A stretch of 64,000 bases of DNA from JAAURS01 sp031387975 (GTDB taxonomy: Bacteria; Cyanobacteriota; Cyanobacteriia; Thermosynechococcales; Thermosynechococcaceae). The DNA is taken from positions 3,830 through 67,829 of the forward strand of contig JANNDV010000226.1 in assembly GCA_031387975.1 (NCBI GenBank). Reading direction: 5' to 3'. The position numbers were made by a program, and so were the translations under genes. Within the stretch, counting starts at the first letter, position 1. Every line of letters starts with the position of its first letter. Shown here in pieces: positions 51,961 to 59,730 of the stretch. The notes beneath the pieces are model-generated. The model was not told where the DNA came from, did not search any database, and was given only the letters and a program-made list of their open reading frames with translations.

Positions 51961-52727
51961 TAGGTGCTTGCGCCCCCAAAGGTGCTGTCCTCAGAAATCC
52001 AGGTGGCTTTCCAGGCGGCGATCGCCTCAGCGGTAAGCTGTTCTTCTTGCTTTTGGGCGTAGTTTTGCTGTACCTGCGACAGCTTTTGTAGTAAAGGTCG
52101 CAGCTTTTGTCGCCAGCCCATGAGTTCTGGATCTGTAAACTCTAAATCCCCAAGCTGAAGGTAAAGTGCAACCACTGGATCTAGGTCATCATCATCTTCG
52201 TCCGGATCTACGAGTGCTTTAAGTAAATGCGGCGGGTTGGTAATCGTGCGTCCCGTTGCGGTGGCCTTATCTGCTGAATCTAAGAGCTTATCTAAAGCCT
52301 TGATTTGCATGATTTGAGCCTCTTGGAGCAGATGATTAATCTGGCGAGAACTTTCTCGAAATAGCTCAGTGGTGCCGTCTTCTAGTTCTTCCCATACTTC
52401 TAAGAGCAGGGTTGGATCGGCTTCACCGTCTAGCTCTAATTCTTGAAAGGTATGCAGCAGGGTTTCCAGCGATTGTGTCATCTCACGACTGACCTGACGG
52501 ATGCTTTCCTGAAGGGTTTCGCGCTCAAATACGGAGCGCTCTAGAAAGGCTTCTGGATAAACTTGGGTACAAAGATGAAAGCTCGACATGACCACCTGTT
52601 TTTGTGCCGAACGTGCTAGCACTGCAAAGTATTCCATCAAGACCTGACGCAGTTCTTGCCCAACCTCAGAGGTTGTTTTTCTAATTTGGCTCATTTCTTG
52701 ATGTAGCTGCTCTAGCGTTGCCCCCAT
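51960..52727 (-). CDS. Acidic coiled-coil protein coupled to recG, function unknown
   Basis: A 255-residue, mostly helical acidic protein (EQLHQEMSQIRKTTSEVGQEL; TLLHTFQELELDGEADPTLLLEVWEELEDG) with an Asp-rich turn (DPDEDDDDLDP) and a predicted second helical bundle (WRQKLRPLLQKLSQVQQNYAQK). No signal, membrane segment or catalytic motif. It ends in a TAATG overlap with recG, so the two are translationally coupled and might act together. I do not recognise the family. Confidence 0.75.
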   Translation of the reverse strand: MGATLEQLHQEMSQIRKTTSEVGQELRQVLMEYFAVLARSAQKQVVMSSFHLCTQVYPEAFLERSVFERETLQESIRQVSREMTQSLETLLHTFQELELDGEADPTLLLEVWEELEDGTTELFRESSRQINHLLQEAQIMQIKALDKLLDSADKATATGRTITNPPHLLKALVDPDEDDDDLDPVVALYLQLGDLEFTDPELMGWRQKLRPLLQKLSQVQQNYAQKQEEQLTAEAIAAWKATWISEDSTFGGAST

Positions 52728-53003
52728 ACTTTTAGCGTGCCTTGTTTTATCTATGTATCTGGCTGTATATCTGAATGACCGCAGGTATTCTGCACCTGAA
52801 TTGCCAAAGAAAACGATACTTCATTTCAGCCGTATCATATCAAACCTATCCTAGCGGTCTTGTGATCACAACTAAAGTGTTGGAACAGACGATCTTTGCC
52901 CCACAACCATTTCTAAAAGATGCGCTAGAGTGGCAATACGCAGAACAGCACAACGCCGCACAACCAACGGCTATTGACTCCATCCCTACGAGGATTCAAC
53001 CAA

Positions 53004-53255
53004 ATGTGTATTTGCATCAACTGTCATTACGTCGATGATTGCCAGACCTATCACGCCGTTGAAGGTCAGCATCAGCAACCGCACCTCACCGAAACGCCAG
53101 CCTTCGAGCCGAAAAACCCCACGATTAATGTCAACATCCGCACGGGTAGTTTGGCAGACATTCAGCTTGAGTGGGATGTTGTCGGCTGCGATAGCTTCCA
53201 ATCTGAACTAGGGAAATGGGTGAAACTCCGTCCAGGGGAACCAATTCCCACCTAG
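53004..53255 (+). CDS. ycf34: Ycf34 family iron-sulfur-binding protein
   Basis: An 83-residue Ycf34 protein: MCICINCHYVDDCQTYHAVE with four cysteines (2, 4, 7, 13), then a conserved PHLTETPAFEPKNPTINVNI and VVGCDSFQSELGKWVKL. Ycf34 is known from plastids and cyanobacteria as an Fe-S-cluster-binding protein that affects photosynthetic electron transport. The start is the ATG directly before CICINC; an in-frame start at 52974 would add ten unconserved residues. ACGAGGA is a suitable ribosome-binding site. Confidence 0.88.
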   Translation: MCICINCHYVDDCQTYHAVEGQHQQPHLTETPAFEPKNPTINVNIRTGSLADIQLEWDVVGCDSFQSELGKWVKLRPGEPIPT

Positions 53256-53269
53256 ATCGCTGAAGTGCT

Positions 53270-54364
53270 TTAGTTACCGAGGTAAATTCCCAGCCCGCGT
53301 GCTGTTTTGACGAGTGTGCCGTGGAGATCTACTTTGTCGTATTGGGCGATCGCCTCTGCAATGGGCACACTGACCACCTGCCGCTTTTGCCAAGTGACAA
53401 TTTGGTCATACTTGTCTTCTGCAATCAGGTCTACTGCTGCAACTCCAAAAGCTGAAGCAATCAGGCGATCTAACGGCGACGGAATGCCACCTCGCTGAAT
53501 ATGCCCCAAAACCGTTACCCGTGTTTCAGCAATATTGTTGCCGCAGATTTGATTCGAGAGGAATTCCCCAACGCCGCCCAACCGACACTGCCCCGCTGCG
53601 TCTGTTTGCGTCATCGTTGTGCCTTCTTCGGCACGAGCGGCCTCTGCGGTAATAATCAGCGCGGAGTTTTTGCCCCGTCGCTGCCAGCCCTTCAGTTTGT
53701 TACAAATGTGCGCCACAGAAAACGGAATTTCTGGAATCAAAATAATGTCTGCACCGCCTGCAATGCCTGCGCTAATGGCAATGTGACCTGCATCTCGACC
53801 CATCACTTCCAGAATCATAACGCGGCTATGGCTGGCTGCTGTAAACTGGAGCCGATCTAAGGCTTCAGTGGCAATATTAACCGCCGTATCAAAGCCGATG
53901 GAGCGCTCCGTGACCCCTACGTCGTTGTCAATAGTCTTAGGGATGCCCACCAGATTCCAGTTGCCCTGCTGAGCCAACTGGCGCAAAATTGCCATACTGC
54001 CGTCGCCCCCAATGCCGATGATGGCATCAAGACCCAGTTGATGATAACCCTGAATAATTTCTTCGGAGCGGTCTTTTAAAGTCCCGTCCGGCATGGGAAA
54101 GGCGAAGGGGTTGCCTGTATTAGTGGTGCCCAGCATAGTACCGCCTGCCGTTAGCCAAGAATCTACGGTCTTAACATCTAGAGGCCAAACGCTGGCAGGG
54201 TTTGCCATTAACCCTAAGGTGGCCTGACGGATGCCTAGAACTTCCCAACCATAGGTGCCTACTGCCCGACGCACTACTGCCCGAATGACAGGATTAAGTC
54301 CAGCGCAATCTCCACCACTGGTTAGTATCCCAATCCGCTTATGCTCACCCATTGTCGTTGCCAA
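53270..54364 (-). CDS. pfkA: 6-phosphofructokinase
   Basis: Glycolytic enzyme of the PFK-A family (364 aa). GILTSGGDCAGLNPVIRAVVR (nucleotide loop), IGIGGDGSMAIL, the catalytic GIPKTIDNDVGVTERSIGFDTA, VMGRDAGHIAISAGIAGGAD and RVTVLGHIQRGG. It combines the Gly of GGDGS (typical of ATP users) with the Lys of PKTIDND (found in PPi users and group III ATP enzymes), so the phosphoryl donor cannot be assumed. Followed tail to tail by ycf34. Confidence 0.95.
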   Translation of the reverse strand: MATTMGEHKRIGILTSGGDCAGLNPVIRAVVRRAVGTYGWEVLGIRQATLGLMANPASVWPLDVKTVDSWLTAGGTMLGTTNTGNPFAFPMPDGTLKDRSEEIIQGYHQLGLDAIIGIGGDGSMAILRQLAQQGNWNLVGIPKTIDNDVGVTERSIGFDTAVNIATEALDRLQFTAASHSRVMILEVMGRDAGHIAISAGIAGGADIILIPEIPFSVAHICNKLKGWQRRGKNSALIITAEAARAEEGTTMTQTDAAGQCRLGGVGEFLSNQICGNNIAETRVTVLGHIQRGGIPSPLDRLIASAFGVAAVDLIAEDKYDQIVTWQKRQVVSVPIAEAIAQYDKVDLHGTLVKTARGLGIYLGN

Positions 54365-54537
54365 TCCTGTGTTCTCAAGATAAGCAGTACCATACGCCCA
54401 AATGAGGACACTGTGTCGAGATTATCTGACCGAAGGGGTCTATGTTATGAAAATTTATGATCTGAGGTTGTGCCAAACGATGCGAGTCCCGTCCCGTAGC
54501 AGTGCCACAATAGAAAAGGACGTAAGAAAGTGACCCT

Positions 54538-54777
54538 GTGAGTGTGTTGATTCGGTTTTTGCCTGATGAGGTTGAAGTTGAGGCGGAGGTAGGCGAATCC
54601 TTCTTAGCCGTTGCAGCCAGAGCTGGAATCGACATTCCGACAGGGTGTCTAATGGGTTCCTGTCATGCCTGCGAGGTGGAAATTGAGGAGGTGGGGGATG
54701 TTTGTACCTGTATCACTGCTGTTCCGCCTGGCTTTAGCACCTTGACGGTGAATTTATTCTCTGACCCCACTTGGTGA
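54538..54777 (+). CDS. Small 2Fe-2S ferredoxin-like protein
   Basis: A 79-residue plant-type ferredoxin fold: FLPDEVEVEAEVGESFLAVAARAGIDIPTGCLMGSCHACEVE, with Cys37, 42 and 45 in the CX4CX2C loop and Cys56/58 close behind as the fourth ligand. The fourth Cys is much nearer than in photosynthetic ferredoxin, so the protein resembles the short [2Fe-2S] type; partner unknown. GTG start at 54538. Confidence 0.82.
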   Translation: MSVLIRFLPDEVEVEAEVGESFLAVAARAGIDIPTGCLMGSCHACEVEIEEVGDVCTCITAVPPGFSTLTVNLFSDPTW

Positions 54778-54780
54778 TAG

Positions 54781-54990
54781 GTGCGATCTAAACATCGCTT
54801 CAATTTTGGAATCATTTCATGACAGTTTTCCACCAACTTTGTAATGGGTGGTCTTTGTCTGGGATGTATCGCCCTTCGACTCGAATCGCATCCAATACAT
54901 TTCGTAGTTCTGATGCGTTGTGGATTGATTGTTCTGACCAATATTTGACCCTTCTAAGGTTGAGATGATTTTTAGCTGAGGGACTTCTTG
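54781..54990 (-). pseudogene. Unidentified gene fragment (about 49 codons)
   Basis: On the minus strand a frame ending near 54819 encodes KYWSEQSIHNASELRNVL and GRYIPDKDHPLQSWWKTVMK with a stop, but it is cut off at its start by frame changes. It looks like the C-terminal piece of a longer protein; the family is not recognised. Confidence 0.3.
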
Positions 54991-55224
54991 TCAGAAGAAT
55001 GAAATGGCTTTTTTATCGTCAGTGGCGATCGCCCAGCCTCGGTGAACGGCGATCACACCCGTTGCAGACTCGCCATCATCCCCCATTGCAAACGCGTAGT
55101 TCACAAAGGTTTCTGCCTCGGCGTCTGATTCAAAATCTGTCACCAGAAGCAGACCTTTCGAGATGGCGGTTTCAAACTGAGCTGCTGCCTCATTATCTTC
55201 AGTTTTGGTCATCCACAGTAGCAA
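54991..55224 (-). pseudogene. C-terminal fragment of a PIN-domain protein
   Basis: About 77 codons ending GWAIATDDKKAISFF, with LLLVTDFESDAEAETFVNYAFAMGDDGESATGVIAVHRGW upstream. This is the second half of a PIN-like nuclease (acidic D-D-G-E and late A-x-D). The N-terminal half with the first catalytic Asp is missing and no adequate start is present, so this is a decayed toxin gene. Confidence 0.6.
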
Positions 55225-55262
55225 GGCATTGTCCTAGCGACGGCTATTCCCCTTAGGTCGTA

Positions 55263-55863
55263 TTAAGCTCGCGTGAGCTTTGCTGTCTTCAGATCGTATC
55301 GGAATTGCTCGATGCTTCCTTGTGTGATTTTTTCAATCACCTCCTCAATCGCCTCTATGGGCACAAAAAACCACTCCCTCGGCTGCACGGGTATGCCGAA
55401 GCGATCGGGCAATACTAATTCCAATCGGGCGCTGTCGAAAACCTTGTGAAGGAGTGCCTCAAGTTTCTTCCGGTTAATATTTGCCAGTTTGAAGGTAGCG
55501 ACGATTTCCACATCCGCTAGCAGATAGGTTGGGTCTTTTTTGGCATTTGCAACCCGGCTTTTGACATCGCCTCCAGTAACGCCGATCTTGTGAATAACAG
55601 ACCGATTCTCAGCAATGAAAGGATGGTTGGATTGGCTCCTCAGCACGTAGATGTAGCCAGTCGATAAATCGTCGGCTGTTTCAACTTGCGAAAATAATGG
55701 GAGTGAGCCTAAGTCTGGGTTGGTGATGCGGCGGCTGGCTTTGTCTTTATTTAGAGTGCGTTGGAGCGATCGCAGCAGGTAGTCGCCTTCTGTGCCATTG
55801 TCATAGATGACTCGCAGGCGGCAGTTTGGCAAACCGGAATCGGTAATGAAGGGTTCGCAGTAG
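55263..55863 (-). pseudogene. GIY-YIG nuclease family remnant (C-terminal part)
   Basis: Frame of at least 189 codons: RVIYDNGTEGDYLLRSLQRTL, then the nuclease-like core TGYIYVLRSQSNHPFI ... VIHKIGVTGGDVKSRVANAKKDPTYLLADVEIVATFKL, and NRKKLEALLHKVFDSARLEL (T5orf172/MUG113-like subtype). The N-terminal region of this protein type is missing; the frame instead continues up into a dam-type methylase fragment (ITDSGLPNCRLR follows HKTYCEPF). A shortened protein from an internal start is possible. Confidence 0.65.
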
Positions 55864-55942
55864 GTTTTGTGTGGGGCAATAATTGGACAATTCGCTTTGC
55901 TAAGCGTTGTTTTCCGCCATAATAGCTGACTGCTGGCTTCAT
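55864..55942 (-). pseudogene. N-terminal fragment of a Dam-type adenine methylase
   Basis: About 26 codons beginning MKPAVSYYGGKQRLAKRIVQ, the conserved first strand and FxGxK-like SAM region of D12-class N6-adenine methyltransferases. After LLP the frame shifts by one base into HKTYCEPF, the next conserved Dam motif, and then runs into the GIY-YIG remnant. Read as a deletion junction between two genes plus a frameshift. Confidence 0.65.
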
Positions 55943-56104
55943 TCTTGATATGTCTACGTGTACATATGTCGTGCTAACGTTCTATTTTGGTTTTGTCAAT
56001 GTGGGGGACTGTTAACGCTACTGATCGCACCGCTGCCGCAGCGCTTTCTTATTAATGGTTGGGGGTGGGGAACGTAAATAAGGGTGTTACCAATTGGAGG
56101 CAGG

Positions 56105-56821
56105 CTATTTAGGGATGATGACGGCATTCGCGCCTGACATGGTTTCTTCGCAGATGAAGTTGTTGCGGACTGTGGTGTTGAAGGCATTTTTCATGTCGAT
56201 GCTAGAAGCCCAGGTCATCAGGCTACCTTGAGCGAATGGGGCGCTGGAATAATCTATTTTGTATTCGTCTGGGGCAAATGTTAGCTGCGCTTTGAGCGCC
56301 GTTTCGCAGGCTGACATGAATTTGCCCACTTCTTTTGATTTCTTCTCTTGTAGCTCGCGCGGGTTGTCAGCATAGGTTCTGGGATTGACGATCGCCCCAA
56401 CGACCAGCAGCAGAATTAAGGCAGCTCCACCACCTAGAACAATCAAAACTTCGGTTTTATTGGCTTTATGAAGCTGGCTTTTGGGTAGTTTTTTGGCGAA
56501 GGATTGATTTTTGATGTGAGAATTGAGTCCGCCGAAGGAGACTTTGATGGGGGCTGATCGAGGATATTTAATGGTGAGAGAGTAGCTGGTATAGATAATT
56601 TGCTCAATGGACTGATTCTGAAGGGTGAAATGAGGCTTTGGGTCGTTGATGTCGTCCTGGAGGCAAATTAAGCGAGTTTCGGTTAGAAGCAGGATGCTTT
56701 TTTTGAGCTTAAAGGTAACAGGAATAAATTCTTGGATGGCTTCGCCTTTAAGGTGTTTGGCGTACTTCTCTTGCAGGCTCTCTAGGCTCGGTTGGATAAG
56801 CATATGCATAAAAATGGGCAC
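56105..56821 (-). CDS. Membrane protein with an N-terminal PH-like domain
   Basis: About 238 aa. An N-terminal beta-rich PH/YokE-like region (FKLKKSILLLTETRLICLQDDI, FTLQNQSIEQIIYTSYSLTIKYPR) is followed by one TM helix (about 122-146, VLIVLGGGAALILLLVVGAIV) and a C-terminal extracytoplasmic domain with two cysteines (SACETALKAQL, NNFICEETM). Two in-frame Mets (MPIFMHM) make the start uncertain. Found just after the defence operon's terminator, same strand. Function unknown. Confidence 0.65.
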   Translation of the reverse strand: MPIFMHMLIQPSLESLQEKYAKHLKGEAIQEFIPVTFKLKKSILLLTETRLICLQDDINDPKPHFTLQNQSIEQIIYTSYSLTIKYPRSAPIKVSFGGLNSHIKNQSFAKKLPKSQLHKANKTEVLIVLGGGAALILLLVVGAIVNPRTYADNPRELQEKKSKEVGKFMSACETALKAQLTFAPDEYKIDYSSAPFAQGSLMTWASSIDMKNAFNTTVRNNFICEETMSGANAVIIPK

Positions 56822-56860
56822 TTTACAGATCTAGAATACCCATATAGATACAAGAAAAAG

Positions 56861-56888
56861 AGGTTTTTAACCTTAAAGTTAAAAACCT
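56861..56888 (-). terminator. Intrinsic terminator of the methyltransferase-helicase operon
   Basis: Perfect 11-bp arms AGGTTTTTAAC (56861-56871) and GTTAAAAACCT (56878-56888), loop CTTAAA; on the minus strand followed by CTTTTTC. It lies 7 bp after the helicase stop. Confidence 0.8.
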
Positions 56889-56894
56889 ACGAGG

Positions 56895-58196
56895 TCAAGA
56901 CTCCTTTTTTATCCCAAATTTGTCGTTACGCAACTTTTCTATATTACGTTGAATTGTCTCAACGCTAGGCAAACGAGCAACTGAAAGAAGTTGGCAAATC
57001 TCTTGGTGAAGTTCGACAGTGAACCGAGCGCGGGTTTTGCCGGGGGCATCACGGGTGGCGCGACCGATGATCTGAATGATTTCCGTTAGGCTGGAGCGGT
57101 AGCCGATGGTCAGGGCGTGTTCGCACCAGATCCAGTCAAAGCCTTCTTTTGCCATGCCGAGGGCGATGATAATATCGACGCGATCGCGGTTGTTTTTATG
57201 GGCGGGATCTTTGAGGGCGGTGGCGACTTTATCGCGCTTGGTGGGGTCATCGTCTACGAGGTCGGCAATTTTGAGGATTTTGCCGTCGGTGGTTTTGACA
57301 AGTTGAAATCCCGTTTCGGGTTCTGTGCCCTGTCATTCGCCCAGTTCTTCGATGATGTGTTCGACTTCGCGGATTTTGTCTTTGGTGCTTTCGCGGGAGT
57401 TGACGTTGGGGATGTGCAGAATGGTTTTTTCTTTGGGGTTTAGCACCTGCATGATTTCGTCAGTGTAGCGACCCGCGTAAAAGTAGTAGCCGATGTCGAG
57501 CTGCTTGAGGTATTGGTAGCCGTTGAGCTGTTCGTAGTAGGTGTAGGTGATGGTGTCGAATTTTGATTCGTCTTCGGGGTGCAGCACGGCCTCGGCATCG
57601 CCGCGAAAGTAAGAGCCAGTCATCGCTAGGATATGCGTCTTGTCACGAGCCATGAGTTGGCGAACGTGATCGCCGAGCCGATTGTCTGGGTTGGCGGAAA
57701 CGTGGTGAAATTCGTCTACTGCAATCAGGCGATCGTCGAAGACTTCGATGCCAAATTTATCTACGGCGAAGCGAAATGTGGCATGAGTGCAGACCAGCAC
57801 CTTGGCGTCGCTGGCTAGAAACTTCTGCATCGCGTCCACTTTGCCGCCGTCGGTTCCTGGTGCGTCGCAGAGGTTCCACTTGGGTTCGACGTGCCAATCG
57901 GCCCAAAAGCCAAACTGGCTGAGCGGCTCATTATGGAAGCTGGCACCGATCGCCTTTTCTGGCACAACAATAATGGCCTGTTTGAGTCCCTGATTCTCCA
58001 GTTTGTCCAAGGCGATGAACATCAGCGCTCGGCTTTTGCCGGAGGCGGGGGGCGATTTGATGAGGAGATATTGTTCGCCGCGTTTTTGGTAGGCGCGTTC
58101 TTGCATGGGGCGCATGCCGAGGGCGTTGGGGCGGGTGGAGGTGCCATCCTGGGCGTAGGTGACGGAAACGGCGGGAATGGCGATCGGGTTACTCAT
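56895..58196 (-). pseudogene. DEAD/DEAH-box helicase with an in-frame stop
   Basis: One frame of 433 codons broken only by TGA at 57333-57335 (codon 288). Before it: SPPASGKSRA (Walker A), LIAVDEFHHVSANP (motif II), ILAMTGSYFRGDAE (motif III). After it, in the same frame: QGTEPETGFQLVKTTDGKIL, IIIALGMAKEGFDWIWCEHALT and IIQIIGRATRDAPGKTRARF (motif VI, QxxGRxxR). TGG-to-TGA would explain the stop. The part beyond motif VI (about 35 codons) also seems shorter and different from what I expect of the family. Third gene of the defence-like operon. Confidence 0.8.
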
Positions 58197-58293
58197 AGGT
58201 TAAAACTCTATTTGCATTTAAGCACTTAAATCCTTAATTCATAGGGATTTGAAGCTTTGGGCCTTCGTCATATGGATTTGCGTTTAAGCACTT

Positions 58294-59712
58294 TTATGTC
58301 CAAAAAGGGAGATAGCGAGCATAGCGAGTCGAGGTAGAGGCAGAGTCATCTGCCTTGATTAGCCCTGCTTCCTTGGTAGCACCAATCACCTGAGAAACCA
58401 AGACATTCTTTGACTCGTCAAAACCAAATCGCTCCCGTAGGGTCTGGTTCGACATCTGCTGGTTGCTGACGTACAGCAGGCAGCAATGCTGATAACAGGC
58501 TCGAATTCGATCAGATTTACTCATTTCAGAAAAATCTTGGTGAGCGAATAATATGGATATGGTGCGTGTCTCGCCTACCCGAAAATCTGGCGCAGGTAGT
58601 TGAAAGACCTCTGCTGCACTCACTACTTTGTCAATACCGCTACCCTTTTCTTCGCAAATGCCAAAACGACGCATGAGGTCGGCAAGTTGCTCATTGCGCG
58701 AACGATATTCGTCAATAAAGCGTTCTACTTGAATGGGTGGGATGCCGGGATTAGAAATTTCAATCCGGTCGTTATACATTTCGACCATCACTGAAGCGCC
58801 TGTGGCTAGAAAATCCTGATGCACCAGTGCATTAGCAATCAACTCTCTGAGTGCCTGCTTGGGGAACATTTTCACTTCTTCTCGCATGACTTCTTCAATG
58901 AAGCGATTTTGTGGTGCTGCTGAATGGACGAAATCGACCAAGCCTTCAAAGCCAACTGCATAGCCACGATTGCCTGTCTTATCGTCGCGTGTTTGGAGCT
59001 TGTTGATACCCTCATAAATAACGACACGGGGAGCTTTACGAGCCAGGGCAGTGGAGAAGGCGTCTAGCTTTTTCGCAAGCAAAATAGCAGCTAGATTTGT
59101 GATTGTCCAACCTTGAGAGGTCTGTTTGATTAAATCCTGACTCTGCAATCGTTCCAAGACAGCATCGCGACTGGTTGGATAGGGTATGTCTAGCAGCTCA
59201 AAGTATGTTTGGGTATCGAGAAGGGCAATGACATCATCAGGGCTAGCATCCAATCTGGCGGCTTGGGAAAACCAGTCCTGTTGATCTTCCGCAAAAATGC
59301 GCTTGAGCATATCGGGTGTCATGGGCACCAAATCTTCACCCGCTCGCATTAAATACGCACCATCAAACGTGAATGCCTGACCTACGGGACGGGTAGGTAT
59401 CTCAAAAACCAACACCCGACCATTGGAATGATTTAATTCTGTAATGTCTACTCGAAATCTCAGCTTCTCGACAATTAAGGCTTTGAGGTCATTGAGAGAA
59501 GTTACGGATGGAAACGCTTGCGTCCCTACTACATTTCGAGGAGGTTTATTGGTGACACCGAGAACGAGATGACCACCCCCCTCATTGGCTAAAGCAATGC
59601 AGTAACGCAAAAGTTTGGTTGTATCGTATTGCTGTTTCGCCTCCTTGAATTCAAGCCTCTCTGTTTCAGCGGGAGCGAGCAACCATTGCTCTAGATTTTC
59701 AAGAGTAACCAT
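58294..59712 (-). CDS. AlbA_2 (Schlafen-like) and HATPase_c_4 domain ATP-binding protein
   Basis: A 472-residue intact protein. N-terminal AlbA_2 domain about 13-130 (ETERLEFKEAKQQYD, CIALANEGGGHLVLGVTN), a middle helical region (LLDTQTYFELLDIPYPTS ... winged-helix-like TITNLAAILLAKKL), then an HATPase_c_4 region about 280-370 (ALRELIANALVHQDFLATGASVMVEMYNDRIEISNPG, RRFGICEEKGSGIDKV), and a winged-helix end. Such proteins accompany phage-defence or restriction loci and some act as regulators or nucleases. It lies 18 bp after the methyltransferase and 97 bp before the helicase. Confidence 0.88.
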   Translation of the reverse strand: MVTLENLEQWLLAPAETERLEFKEAKQQYDTTKLLRYCIALANEGGGHLVLGVTNKPPRNVVGTQAFPSVTSLNDLKALIVEKLRFRVDITELNHSNGRVLVFEIPTRPVGQAFTFDGAYLMRAGEDLVPMTPDMLKRIFAEDQQDWFSQAARLDASPDDVIALLDTQTYFELLDIPYPTSRDAVLERLQSQDLIKQTSQGWTITNLAAILLAKKLDAFSTALARKAPRVVIYEGINKLQTRDDKTGNRGYAVGFEGLVDFVHSAAPQNRFIEEVMREEVKMFPKQALRELIANALVHQDFLATGASVMVEMYNDRIEISNPGIPPIQVERFIDEYRSRNEQLADLMRRFGICEEKGSGIDKVVSAAEVFQLPAPDFRVGETRTISILFAHQDFSEMSKSDRIRACYQHCCLLYVSNQQMSNQTLRERFGFDESKNVLVSQVIGATKEAGLIKADDSASTSTRYARYLPFWT

Positions 59713-59730
59713 ATTTGCCTCTATCCATTA

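Noticed and set aside
52775..53038. An 87-codon frame before ycf34
   Set aside because: No conserved pattern and overlaps the real Ycf34 start in another frame.
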